Below, in pieces: positions 33,267 through 44,795 of a stretch of DNA of 64,000 nt; within the stretch, counting starts at the first letter, position 1, and each line of letters begins with the position of its first letter. The position numbers and the translations under genes were made by a program. A model generated the notes under the pieces. The model was not told where the DNA came from. It did not search any database and saw only the letters and a program-made list of their open reading frames with translations. The stretch is from Charina bottae (Eukaryota; Chordata; Lepidosauria; Squamata; Charinaidae), in the NCBI GenBank assembly GCA_023362775.1, contig JALMGJ010000016.1, positions 2,774,001-2,838,000 on the forward strand, read 5' to 3'.

Positions 33267-34448
33267 TTTTAAATTTAACTATCTCTACATGTATGTAACT
33301 GCCAAAAACATGTCCTTTTTCATGTAATTCTTTATGAAAAAAGTGAAAGGCTTGGTTTATTTTCCCCCCTTTTTGGACCAGAGAAAGGCATTAGAGGAAA
33401 TCAAAATTAAACACTCTCACACTATATGACTGAGTTTCCAATCTTGCAAGTACTTACTTTAAAATATCACTAGAGAAGGCAGAAAAAATACCAATTTCTG
33501 AATGGAATACTTAATCATCAGAATTTTATATGGGGCCTAGAAAAAGATAATTGGTTGCTGGGAAGCAATGGGTTTTAATTGGGCCATTGTCGTTGGCACA
33601 AAATCATTCCCATCTGTTTAAATTGCTCTGAAGCACTATTTGTGTTGATGCTTTGTTACATTTTTAGTTACAATCCTTTAATAACAGCAAGCCAAATTGT
33701 TGACAGTGCAAAATCCTTTTTTTTTCATGAGTAGAAAAAAATAGACTCTTACATTACCAGTTGAACACCAAACCTGTGATAATGTACACATTTCAAACTG
33801 TGTTGAACATAAATTATATCACATACCCAAGAAAAATCTTGTTTCAAGTTCATTTTTACTGACTGAGGAATGAAATGAATTCTCTCAACTTGGTTGACTG
33901 TCATTTGCCATCTGTGTCTGTTATATAATAATACTAATACTAATACTAATGCTAATACTTCAGAGATTAGTTCAGCAAAATCCAGTTGGCAGGAAGGGTT
34001 CAAGAAAACCCCTCATCCGTGAGAAGCATGTGAGAAAGGGTCATGAGGTCCAGAGGGCTTGCTTTTACTATCAACAAGCCCAAATCCCACCCCTCACATA
34101 CTAGACAACAATGAGAAAAATCTTACCTGTTTAAGGATGCATACAAACACATAGAAAAACATCCATATAGAGTAAGAGGGAATACTGGGCCAAAGTATGT
34201 ATTCCTATGGAAAAGTTCCATATCTGTAAATCAGTACTATATACATTAGTAAGGATCTGAGTAGCATATCAACTACTGATAGGATATCTCAGGCACCAGA
34301 TTTGCACTGTGAGGTAACCAAGGGAGAAGTATCCATTGCAGAGACTTACTCGTGGTGTTTTCAATATGTTGGAGGTTGTCTGAAATCCAAGAATCTAAAA
34401 ATGGCATAAAGACCCCATAAATGAATGCCTTTGCACACCCATTGCTCA
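33267..34448. other. Unassigned unique sequence
   Basis: Contains (AATACT)n-like repeats at 33929-33959. 33550-33720 is repeat-poor and balanced in composition; listed as a possible conserved element in the findings. Confidence 0.55.
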
Positions 34449-34741
34449 ATTTGTTGATTGGAAGATCGCAAGTTCGGAGGTTCGAGTCCCTAGTCCCGCG
34501 TGACGGAGTGAGCTCCCACGCTCTTGCCAATCTAGCAATTCGAAAGCATGCAAACGCAAGTAAATTAATAGGTACCACTTTGGTGGGTAGGTAACATCGT
34601 TCCGCATGCGTCATGCCGGCCACATGACCATGGAAGCATCTTTGGACAACACTGGCTCTTTGGCTAACAAACGGAGATGAGCATCGGCCCCTAGAGTCAG
34701 ACACGACTGCACAAATGTGCAGGGGGAAACTTTACCTTTAA
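34449..34741 (+). mobile_element. Sauria-type SINE, head truncated
   Basis: Begins inside the head (ttgttgattggaagatcgca), keeps the B box ggttcgagtcc, body catgccggccacatgacc and tail agagtcagacacgactgcac to ctttaccttta. Confidence 0.9.
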
Positions 34742-35881
34742 CTTGGAAGCTTTAGGGCAACTGGAGTAATGGTGGTGGAGGATATTTATCACTGTTCTTT
34801 TGGTCTACAGAGTAGACTGAGTAGGTACACATCTCCTGAAGTAGCAGGGATAGGCAACAATGTGTGCTATGGATCTGCTGGCTCACCCAAGCGTTGCTGC
34901 TAGGGTGATATGAAGTGTCTATGGAAGCACTGACAGCTTTGTAGTGGGAGCCTTTATATGTCATGTGACAACAAAGTAGAGGTGAGACAGTTTATTCTAG
35001 TAGTCCAAGCAAAGCATGGAAGATCAGTGTCAAGAGGAATAGAGACAAGCCTTCCCTGAACTATTCTGGACTACTAGCAACATCCTTAGGTACCTGTTTG
35101 CTCCTGTCAAGGGGCCCTTCTCTTATCTTCAACTCAGTGCCATGATGGTTAGAACATAGTCCCATAATATATGCAGCCAGAAACACCATTATCCTTGATT
35201 CCACTGCAAAAGTAGCCAGTGCAGGTTGCTTCCTCATTTACATACGTAAATGATGCTGACTGCCAGTAAACATTCATGTGGAAAGCTAAGATGTATTATA
35301 TATAGTGGTATCCCATCCCAATATATAGGCCCAACTGTTATTCAGAAATCTAGCTCAAAAGAAAACTCATAATCTCTTGTTAGTCAGTGTTGATTCCATT
35401 CTACTTATCTCCATGGGGAAAATGTGCATGGAATTGAGGGGGATTCTCAAAAAGAGAGGCATGAAAAGTTTAAAATACAAAAGGCAATGTATGAATGTGA
35501 TGGAAACATGAATGGTTTGCAAGGACAAAAATGTTTGGAAATTTATAGTGTTGGTGTAAACTGGATTTAGTTTGTTAATCTTTTCTTTTCCTGATTTCCT
35601 GACTTTATTTCTTTCAGCTCTTATTCTTTTTGTGCACTTTGCATAACGCCACTTACCCTAAAAGGGAATAGTGTGGTGGATATGTATGTATTTATATATG
35701 CAGAATGGTATTTTCCACATAAGGTGCATAGCTGAGAAATTCCCATTATAATGTCTAAATATTCAGATTTATTTAAATATGGGGTTCTGTAGCATTATAG
35801 CAGTATATTGGTTTGGTATGCAGCTATAACTAAGCATACTACAAGATTTATTTTTCCTGCATAAAAACAGCCTGGTAAGAA
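34742..35881. other. Unassigned unique sequence
   Basis: No gene or repeat recognised. Confidence 0.55.
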
Positions 35882-35980
35882 TGACTAACTCAAAGCCATC
35901 CAGAGAGCTTCCCTGGCTAAGTGTGGACTAGAGCCTGGAATTCCCTGTTTTTAGTACAACAACATAACTACTACACCTCA
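35882..35980 (-). mobile_element. Old MIR-like SINE relic
   Basis: ctcaaagccatccagagagc...gtggactagagcctggaatt...acataactactacacctca is the diverged reverse complement of a tRNA head and core. Confidence 0.6.
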
Positions 35981-36117
35981 TTGATTTTTTATCATTCAGG
36001 GATAATTTGAAAGGCCTCTGCACTAGATTTCAAATGATAGGGCATCACAATATATCGGAAAATGTTTGGATAAATAGCTGGCTCCTGAGTATTTTAGAGC
36101 TTTTTGCATCAAAAAGA

Positions 36118-36315
36118 TAGCCAGTTTGGCCTAGTGGTTAAGGCAACGGGCTAGAAACCAGGAGACTGTGAGTTCTAGTCCTGCCTTAGGCATGAAAGCC
36201 GGCTGGGTGACCTTGGGCCAGTCACTCTCTCAGCCCAACTCACCTCACAGGGTTGTTGTTGTGGGGAAAATAGGAGGAGGAAGGAGTATTTGGTATGTTC
36301 GTCGCCTTGAGTTAT
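36118..36315 (+). mobile_element. MIR-like tRNA SINE, tail truncated
   Basis: tagccagtttggcctagtgg head, B box agttctagtcc, core gctgggtgaccttgggccag, cacctcacagggttgttgtt, stopping at tcgccttgagttat. Same family as the inverted copy at 25443. Confidence 0.9.
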
Positions 36316-37087
36316 GAGGCTGATAGGAGTCTGAAGCCAGCATATGTTTCTTTGTTTTCCTTTTCTTTTGTGCTAGAGAGAATAAAACTGCTGCACAGTA
36401 CCCACTTTATTCTGGTTCATTGAATCTCCAGGTCAAACAAACCCAACTGACCAGGTTAGAAGCAAGTGTTCTGGAAATTTGTTCAATCCGCACAATCGGT
36501 ATTGTGTCAGGATGGCACATAATTTAAAGTCCTTCTTTAGATGAAACATCCTTGACCCTTTATTAATGCTTTGTTCTTAAGGAATAAAAGATCTGATATC
36601 TTAATTTGCCCAATGCACTGTCTTTCAGATTCTGGAGATCATCATCCCAATTCATCTAGAAAACACTAGACTGGGAATGGCAAGCATTCATTTTGCATCA
36701 TCTTCTTTTACATTATTACTATTAATCTATAAGTATCTATAGTCTTTTGAAGAATTAATTGTATAGGCATCTTCACTATTGCTCCACCAGTTTATTGAAA
36801 AGCCAGATATAGTTCTTACCAGTTATAGGTGTCTGCTAAAGTTACTGATGCCTTTCCCAGTGCTGAAATGGCCAATGACCTTTTAATATATGAAAGATAA
36901 ATTTTGGTGGTGACCACATGAAGAACCAACCACACTGCTTCAGCGCATTCCCTATTCAGGTAGGTCAGCAGGTACCTCCTTCTGATAGGTACATGCTGAC
37001 CTATTTGAATATTTGGAAGTTTTCATACTCTGTTTCCTCTGGGAGCCAAAGATTAAGTCTGTGAAAGTAATATAACAATAAGATCTC
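36316..37087. other. Unassigned unique sequence
   Basis: No gene or repeat recognised. It ends at a possible Penelope target duplication (acaataagat at 37075-37084). Confidence 0.5.
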
Positions 37088-37120
37088 TTATTAAGACATA
37101 TTAAGACTTATTAAGACATC

Positions 37121-38128
37121 ACAGCACTATTCCAACATTGCCTGACGACCAGCTACTTTCAATGGGATAAGGGTTTCTACGAACAAACAGATGGAGTTGC
37201 CATGGGAAGCTCCCTCAGCCTGGTTATAGCGAACTTCTACATGGAACATTTAGAAAAACAGGCTTTGGAATCGGCACCCCTCACACCAACAGTCTGGTAC
37301 CGGTTTGTGGATGACACCTTCAACATTTGGAGTCATGGGGAAGAAGAATTAGAGAAATTCCTGAACCACCTCAAAAGCATCCACCTGAATATACAATTCA
37401 CCATGGAAAAAGAAATGGAAGGCAAACTACCATTTTTAGATGTCATGGTCATACGCAAACTGGACCTGCAATTAGGACAAAAAATCTACAGAAAACCCAC
37501 CCACACAGACCGGTATCTACACAAAAATTCTAATCACCACCCACAACAAAAAAGAGGCATCATCAAAACACTAGTGGATCGCGCAAATCAGAACTATGAA
37601 GCTCAATTTCTCAATTCTGAACTCAACCATTTGGATTGGTCCCTAAAGGCGAATGGCTACTCCAAGAATGAAATCAGGAGAGCTATCAAACCGAAAAAAC
37701 AGCACTCAACTGAAGAAAAACAGCCCCCCACAAGCAAAATATTTCTGCCCTACATTAAAGGAGTCACGGACCGCATGGAAAAACTAATGAAAAAACATAA
37801 CCTCCAAACAGTCTTCAAACCCACCAGAAAAATACAACAAATGTTAAAATCAGCAAAAGGCAAAAGGGACCCCCTCACCGCTGCAAGAGTTTACCACATA
37901 CCCTGCAGCTGCGGACAAGTATACATTGGGACCACAAAACGCAGCATCCACACCAGGATAAAAGAACATGAAAGACACTGCAGACTACAGCAACCTGAAA
38001 AATCTGCAATAGCTGAACATGCTCTCAAACAAACTGGTCACCAAATCTTATTTGAAAACACAGAAATACTGGACAACACCAACAGCCACTATGTTAGACT
38101 ATACAGGGAAGCCATTGAAATACATTAA
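37121..38128 (+). pseudogene. Penelope reverse transcriptase/GIY-YIG endonuclease, partial
   Basis: Homology opens upstream of the first ATG with ALFQHCLTTSYFQWDKGFYE and DGVAMGS, so 37202 is only an internal methionine. RFVDDTF (palm motif C, residues 35-40 from 37202) keeps both aspartates. KLPFLDVMV and KIYRKPTHTDRYLH follow, then the linker, and a GIY-YIG domain from VYHIPCSCGQVYIGTTKR to IKEHERH with a CSC cysteine pair. The frame stops at 38128, but HQHSFNKKEESLKISKTWLP continues in the same frame to about 38210, so the stop is premature. N-terminal half missing. Related to but clearly different from the second Penelope element. Confidence 0.88.
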
Positions 38129-38443
38129 CACCAACACAGTTTCAATAAAAAAGAAGAAAGCTTAAAGATCAGCAAAACCTGGCTGCCAGTCCTGAAAAAC
38201 ACAGCTTGTAAAAGGTCAATGAACTCTACTGAACCACAGAAATGTACAAACAACGCACACAATAGATGTGCTAATCCCACACACGACAGCACCACACCCC
38301 CTAATCACCACAATAAACTCTCTCCTAATCTCTTGTAAATGACCCACAGATGACACACACCATCTCAGCAGTTATAAACACCAGTAGGAACACACACCCT
38401 CCACTTGGGCACAGACAGAATCTTCTAGCTGTGCTCCTGTCCT

Positions 38444-38475
38444 CTGAAGATGCCAGCCACAGCGACTGGCGAAAC
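38444..38475 (+). other. Hammerhead-like hairpin in Penelope 3' region
   Basis: CTGAAGA, one T, stem GCCAG, nine-base loop, stem CTGGC, then GAAAC. CUGANGA-stem-GAAA is the conserved core of hammerhead ribozymes, known from Penelope elements of many eukaryotes (literature as I recall it). The unpaired T before the stem is not standard, and I did not find a convincing helix III and cleavage site. Confidence 0.4.
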
Positions 38476-38577
38476 GTTAGGAACCAAAACTGCCAGAACA
38501 CGGCCACACAGCCCGGAAAACCCACAACAACCATCGGATTCCGGCCGTGAAAGCCTTCGACTATACAATAAGATATC

Positions 38578-40019
38578 TGCTTGGAAATACGTTGGTATGC
38601 TCCATTTCAACCCAAAATAATAAAAATAAAATCTTGAAAAACAGCAATTAAAGGGAAACATTCAGCTTAAATTGCCATAATTCATTACACGAACATTGAA
38701 CAAAAGGATCAGAGATTAAAATGGGCAGCTTCTTATTAATTTCTCATATTGTAAGACCAGTCCGAATTCATAATTACTTGTGCCTTGACTTCATGGATTG
38801 CAGCAAGAAAAATTACTAATGAAGACAAAGCAGCCACTCTAATTTTATTTTTTCTATTTGCAGTCCTTTTTATGTGTCTTTAATAATAATTTTTTTATTA
38901 AACTCCCAAGAATGATATCACTTACTGTGTATGGTTCAAAATAAACCTCTTTAGATCCTGTAAAGAAGCATCTGAGGGCAGACTTTCTCAGCTCAATTAA
39001 CGTAAACTCTCTTCTGCACATGTAAAAGCTAATTAGAAGGCAGCATAAGAAGTTAGATGTGAAATAAATAATATCGATGGCTCATGTTTTCCCAGCATGA
39101 CTTAGTTTAAAACACTTAAACTATGAATAAGTGAAGTTCTTTTTAAAGAAGAATATAAAAAAGTTGTTTATACAGCTAGTTCTTTGAGCTTTATTTTTTT
39201 TTAAAAAAAAGAATGCAACTGAAATCTAAGTCTTAAAATCAGAACAAATGTTTTTTTCCTCCACAAAAATGAAGACATGTCCCACCTCAAGGCATGGATT
39301 AGGGATAAATCAGTTAACAGGCTTTGTAATTAACTCAGTTTTTCATCAGAAAACTTCACAGAAAAAGCAGAAACTATGTCTGTGTGCACACACATGCCTG
39401 TATATCTGTGTTTCTTGCAACATATATTATTATACAGTATATAGACACACATTTTGTAACTGAAAAGGAAGCAGTATCAGAGGAAGGAAGATTTCCAGGA
39501 GTGAGAAGAGGACATCATATGAGATGTTAGGGTGGCCAAAACCTAATTGTGTATATCCAGTGGGGGAGGCAACATTTGACCTCTTAGAGCTACCAGGATT
39601 AAAGTGATGATGTGCTGTCTATAGAATCAATAGATCTGAAAATATTGACATTTTTGTAAGCTTTCTGGAGAATCTGAAGAAGCTATGTACTATAGGTTTA
39701 TGCTTTTTTTTACTTCTTTTGTCAAGAAAAAGAAACCCCAAAATAATCATGCTATTATATTTTGACTATTGTAACCAAATTTGGTGGCAGAGTCTGGGGT
39801 TCAAAATAAATGGAGATGCTCCCAAAGAGCTATAGATACATACATACGCAAGGCTGACTCCTCTGTATTTTACTGTATGCTATTGTATTGAGCTATTTGA
39901 ACTATTTTTTTCCTGAAGTTTATAACTCCCTTCAATAGGGGCATCTAGACCCTTTTTTCTTGACTTTTACCTTGAATGTTAATCATGTACAGGTTTGCAG
40001 TTACAAGTACAATAGAGTA
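38578..40019. other. Unassigned unique sequence
   Basis: No gene recognised. 38690-38810 and 38990-39110 are repeat-poor. A few A/T runs. Confidence 0.55.
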
Positions 40020-41830
40020 TAAATCTCCAGAGGCAGACAAACTGAATCCTGGAACACTGAACAAATTTGATGATGGTCTGTCCAAACCATGATTTGTTTA
40101 AGAAATCTTGAAGAATTCCCAAAGATTGGGAGGAGAGCAAATGTTTTCCCATCCTTAAAAATTGGAGGAAAAGAAGATTTAAGGAACTTCTGATCAGTCA
40201 CTTTGACACAGATTTTAGAGCTATAGTCGCAGAGTGATCTGTAACTATGCTGAAAACAATATAATGGTTACCAGGAACAATGGTAATCTGGTGATTACTA
40301 GAACAAGTCTTTCCACACTAATGGTATCTCACTTTTAGATAGGATAATATTCCTAATAGATCAAGGGTGTGCTGTAGACATTATCTTGATTTTTTTTCTG
40401 GCAAGCATTTAACAAATTCCCCATAATATTCTAATTACAAAACTAATAAAACGTGAGATTGATGACATGCCAATCTTAAAAATCACATCCAAAGAATGCT
40501 TATTTATGGTTCCTCATCAAAGTGAAGGGAAATATCAAGTGAAGTGTCACAAGGTTTAACTCTTGGCCTGGCCGTCTTTAATAGTTTTATTAATGACTTG
40601 TACAAGTAGGTGGTAGAAGAGCTTATTACATCTGCTAATGAAACAAAATTGAGTGAGATTTTCTAATAATCTAGAAGACAGGAAAAAAATTAAAATGCTT
40701 TTGAACAGTTATAGATGAAAGTAACAATAAAGTTTAAGAGACAGATGCAAAATCTCTAGGATCAATGCCAAATAAAATGGAAATATTACTTCCTGTGGTT
40801 AAACAATTATACATGTACCACCCATTCTACACCTACGCATTTGATTTTTATTTCTGAACTGCATAAATGCACAGTTATAGAATGTTTGATACCTGCTTGG
40901 CCATCATATGTACATAAAAAATCTCAAAAAATAAAATTAGAAAGTAAATATAAGTAAGCAGTATAATGTGACAATAAAAAATTTCAAATATAGGTGGCAT
41001 CAACAGTATATAGGGCTTTTTTTAATCACAGGAAGTAATAAGTAAAGGTAAAGGTTTCTCCTGCACAGTCATGTCCGACTCTAGGGGCCGGTGCTCATCT
41101 CCATTTGTTAGCCGAAGAGCCAGCGTTGTCTGAAGATGCTTCCGTGGTCATGTGGCCAGCGTGACGCACGCGGAATGCTACTACCTACCCACCAAAGTAG
41201 TACCTATTCATCTACTTGCATTTGCAGAGCTGGGGCGAGTGCGGGAGCTCACTCCGTCATGCAGGGCTAAGGATTTGAACCTCCAAACTTGCAATCTTCT
41301 GATCAACAAGCCTGGCGTCTTACCTGCTGAGCCATCGCGCCCCTAACAGGAAGTAATATTTCCACTTTATTCTATGTTGAACATACTCTGCCTTGAATAT
41401 ATGGTCTAATTCTGGGCATTAGAAGGATTTTGATTCTTTAAGAAGCATTCAGCCAAAGAGGAACAAATTTAAAAAAGGCAATGAAGATAATCATGGATCC
41501 AGCAACTAAGTTCCATTAAGAGAAACTGAAAGGTCTGTGAATGGTCAAACATAGGAAGAGAAAACTTGAAGGGAGATATGATAGCACTCTTCATGTACCT
41601 GCAAAGGATGAAACACAAAAGGTCAAGATATGTTCTCTATCATTCCAGAGTAATAGATTTAAGTTATCAAAAAGCAATTCAACTGTGGAACCAATTACCC
41701 AGAAAAGTGGTGGGCTTTTCTTCACTGGATGCATTCAGGCATAGACTAGGGAGCCATCTCTTGTGGATGCTTTAATTTGGATCTCTGAGCAGAACAGGGG
41801 ACCATTCTTTAATTCTATGATTCTGTTGGA
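40020..41830 (+). mobile_element. CR1 LINE relic, interrupted by a SINE
   Basis: DNA words such as gcatttaacaaattccccat and atgacttgtacaa, and the read-through peptides QGCAVDIILI...F..SI*QIPHN and VSQGLTLGLAVFNSFINDLY, match the CR1 reverse transcriptase (KGNAVDIVYLDFSKAFDKVPH, VPQGSVLGPLLFNIFINDL). The part after 41450 matches the CR1 ORF end and 3' region (gaagggagatatgatagcac, attctatgattctgttgg). Stops and indels throughout; old. A Sauria SINE lies inside it. Confidence 0.85.
41041..41345 (-). mobile_element. Sauria-type SINE, full length
   Basis: Perfect 13-bp duplication acaggaagtaata (41028-41040, 41346-41358). Reverse complement reads head GGGGCGCGATGGCTCAGCAG, body CACGCTGGCCACATGACC and tail AGAGTCGGACATGACTGTGC to TTTACCTTTACTT. 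Inserted into the CR1 relic, so younger than it. Confidence 0.92.
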
Positions 41831-42367
41831 GGTATTTGACCTGGAGCTCACACAAAGACAGCAATAGATTTCCCAAATAACAGAGAAGAGAAAACATTTT
41901 CTCTTTCCTTTTGATATTTACCTTTCCCAGCTTTTAGAATCATTGTAATCACCATTCTGCTAGCTTTCCTATCAAGTACACCATCATGTAAAAATTAATA
42001 AGAGTTTTAAAGCTTAGCTAAACTATATTTTGGATCAACATGCAGAGCATATGAACATCTATATGTACCCTTCAAGAAAAAAAACCCAACCATTTTAATT
42101 AAATTTTTTACTCAGGTGGCTTTTGCTGACACCACTCTAATGAGAACTGCTCTATTTTGTTTTCCAAGGAAATTGAATTTTCAGGCATTTAATTTGTCCT
42201 GATCCTTTTTATTCCTAGTGTACTCTTCAAGATTTAGGGCCAGGATTTCTTAAAGAAATAGAAGTTGCCTAGAAGTTTGTGTGTGGGGGTATTTATATGT
42301 TTGTGTGCATTTGTCCTCTTTGCAGTTCCGGTTATCCCCTGACTTTATTTAATGGATTATATTAGTG
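41831..42367. other. Unassigned unique sequence
   Basis: No gene or repeat recognised. Confidence 0.5.
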
Positions 42368-42605
42368 CAGTGCTTTCCAAAGTCCTGCCGTTGGTGACAC
42401 AGCAATGGTGGCGGGGGCAGCACGGCGGGGGCACGCACGGCAGGGGCGCACATGGCAGCCTCGTATGTCGCGCTAAAACCCAGAAGCGCTGATGGTACGC
42501 TGCCACCGCCGCACGCACCGCTGCCGTGCACGGTGCCACAGGGGTGGCGGCCACGCGCCATCAGCACTTCCAGGTTTTGTCGCGACACATTAGTGGAAAG
42601 CTATG
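42368..42605 (+). mobile_element. hAT-type non-autonomous element, copy D
   Basis: CAGTGCTTTCCAAAG start and GTGGAAAGCTATG end, with 8-bp flanks TATTAGTG and GATTAGTG (7 of 8 equal). Interior of ~190 bp is GC-rich with GCACGCACGGCAGGGGCGCA words, like copies B and E. The shortest complete copy. Confidence 0.82.
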
Positions 42606-43130
42606 GATTAGTGTTTCATATAAAAACACATTTTGTTCAAAAATACAATGCATATGTATTCTAAAAATGAAACAATATTATTTGAGCATGAAGCAAAAAG
42701 TTTGCTCTAGTTTATGTACAGACTTTAGAGTCCCCAGTTTGGTGAGAGATGGGGGTGATAGAAATTGGAAAAATAAATAAATAAATAAATAAATAATCAA
42801 AAATTGAATATTTATTAGTGGGCTAATGAAAAAAATCTTTAAAAGGTAGCCTTATTGGTAGTTGCAGAGCTTTTTGTTGTACTGAAAATTTCTTCTTTAT
42901 TTTGTATGTGTCTTTAAAAGTTTCCCTGCTGAAAGAAAGAGGAGGAGGAGAGGAAGAGGAGGAAAATTATTTCACCTACATCTATGAGGTAACCAAAAAA
43001 AAAAAAAAAGGATGGGGGTGAGTGGCCTGTCTTTCACTGTACAAAAATCTATCTGCAAATGTGCAGTTTCCCAGCCCTCAATTAAATATTAAAGGAAGCT
43101 GCCATAAGGGAACACTGATATGGCCCTTTA
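42606..43130. other. Unassigned sequence with (AAAT)n
   Basis: (AAAT)n at 42768-42797; a purine-rich ggaggaggagaggaagagga stretch near 42943; otherwise unique. Confidence 0.5.
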
Positions 43131-43365
43131 TTTATTTCTTAGTTTTTAATGCTGCCTTTTGTTTAAGGAGATCAAGGTGACATACATAGCATTCCCTCTT
43201 CCTATTTTTCCCCACAATAATAACCCTGTGTGGTAGCCTGGGCTGAGAGAAAATGACTGATCCCAGTCACCTGATGAGCTTCCATGACTGAAGATGATCT
43301 AGAACCTGGGTCTCCCCATTCCTAGTCTAACATCCTAATCATCAGTGAGCAGGCCAGCTGAAGAT
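43131..43365 (-). mobile_element. MIR-like tRNA SINE, diverged full length
   Basis: Reverse complement of tail (tttatttatttcttagtttt...aaggagatcaaggtgacata), core (aataataaccctgtgtggta, gctgagagaaaatgactgat) and tRNA head (agtctaacatcctaatcatc). Confidence 0.8.
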
Positions 43366-43760
43366 TGAGGAAGAGATGTATCAAGACAAAACAAAACAGC
43401 AGCAACAGCACTCGCTGCTATCACTCCACAATAATATTATCTTAGCGTAATAAAATAAATACGAAAGCTTTCTGAAAATGAGATGGAAAAACAGATGTGT
43501 CTTCCCCTGGGAAAGAACGTTTTCAGGATATAGTAATACAGATTTTGGCCCAATATTGTGCTGCAGTTATCAAGAGACCTGCTTTGTGTGCCATTCGTGT
43601 TCCCATCTGATGCACAGAGCAGAACATTTGAAAGCAGAGTGACAAGAGTTGTGATGGAACATAGAGGGAAAGCAATCTTGGAGTAGGATTGGAGAAGAAA
43701 GTTTTCACTCTGAATTTGCATGTAAGCTTAGCCAATTTGGATGTTCCCAGGGTTGTTCAC
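43366..43760. other. Unassigned unique sequence
   Basis: No gene recognised; a 94-codon minus-strand frame has no motif. Confidence 0.5.
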
Positions 43761-43891
43761 AGGGTGTGGTCAAGAACATCAAGATCGCAGCCATGATATG
43801 ACAGTACAATTGAAGCTCCACCTGCTTTTAATGGGTAGAGCTTTGATTGTGCCACCATGGCCGCCATCTTGACGTTTTTGACCACACCCTT
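43761..43891. mobile_element. Palindromic MITE, AGGGTGTGGTCAA ends
   Basis: Left arm agggtgtggtcaagaacatc...gaagctccacc pairs with the right arm gggtagagctttgattgtgc...gtttttgaccacaccct over ~60 bp around a ~10-bp centre. Terminal inverted repeat plus palindromic body is a MITE. No clear target duplication because the right flank is a T-run. Superfamily not assigned. Confidence 0.8.
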
Positions 43892-44460
43892 TTTTTTTAG
43901 ATGTGGATTACATTTCTGATATGAAAGTATAATTTTGATTCCTGTTCCCACAGTAGATTTACACTCTGGGATAATCTCAATTTGAAAATAGCTGGGTTTT
44001 TTTTTTAAGTCATAGGCAAAAAAGCAGTATTAATACTTTAGATCATCTTATTGCCAATTAAGTTTTTAAACCATTTGAGATATTGCAAGAGATATTTGGA
44101 TTGCTTTAAACTGTGAAATAGCAATATAGTCAACTTGAAAAAAAACCACACAATTTGAGTTCATAGTTTAGCTCAACTGCAGTAGCAACATTTAAAACTC
44201 CTAAATTACCATAAGTATTGGAACATGTTTTGGATCATTTTAATTCTACCATTTTTAAAATAAACAATTATAGAGTATCACTAAAGTGGGAATTAATAAT
44301 CTGAAAGAAATAAAACACTGAAATAGCCCAGATTAAGGAAATAATGTTTTAAAGAATATTAAGTATGTTTCTTATAATCTTAGAATGTGACTAATTCAGC
44401 AAATGATTATTTTTTTCCACATGTACTGGACACCCCAAAAAAGATTAAAAGGGGTTGGCA
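43892..44460. other. Unassigned unique sequence
   Basis: AT-rich; nothing recognised. Confidence 0.5.
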
Positions 44461-44465
44461 ATGGT

Positions 44466-44500
<35 letters not shown>

Positions 44501-44600
44501 ATCAAATTTATCACCGCCCATCTCTACCACGGTAGACTCTGGGCGGTTTACAACAAATGTTAAAATTAAAGTTAAAAATCAATAATCATTAAAGTACAAT
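44461..44600 (-). mobile_element. L2/CR1-type LINE 3' tail
   Basis: atttatttatttatttattt...atcaaatttatcaccgccca...gactctgggcggtttacaac is the reverse complement of the GTAAACCGCCCAGAGTC...GGCGGTGATAAATTTGAT tail; compare the plus-strand copy at 51420. Confidence 0.82.
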
Positions 44601-44643
44601 AAACAGTACAATAAATAAGAATATAAAAATCCAGAGGATGGTA

Positions 44644-44645
<2 letters not shown>

Positions 44646-44690
<45 letters not shown>

Positions 44691-44730
44691 CATACATACA
44701 TACACACACATACATACATACATACATACA

Positions 44731-44772
<42 letters not shown>

Positions 44773-44778
44773 TACATA
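44646..44778. repeat. (TA)n-(CATA)n-(CA)n compound microsatellite
   Basis: About 20 TA units, then CATA/CACA mixtures and a CA run. Ends next to the Penelope coding homology. Confidence 0.95.
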
Positions 44779-44795
44779 CTACAGAACACAGTATC

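Larger units (their letters stand above)
37088..38564 (+). mobile_element. Penelope-like element 1, 5'-truncated
   Basis: Carries the second half of a Penelope-type reverse transcriptase, a GIY-YIG endonuclease and the 3' region with cggccacacagcccggaaaa and ccgtgaaagccttcgac. A near-repeat acaataagat(c/a)tct stands at 37075 and 38565, a possible target duplication. Three attaagac(a/t)t units precede the coding homology at 37088-37118. Penelope elements are retroelements distinct from LINEs and LTR elements. Confidence 0.88.
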
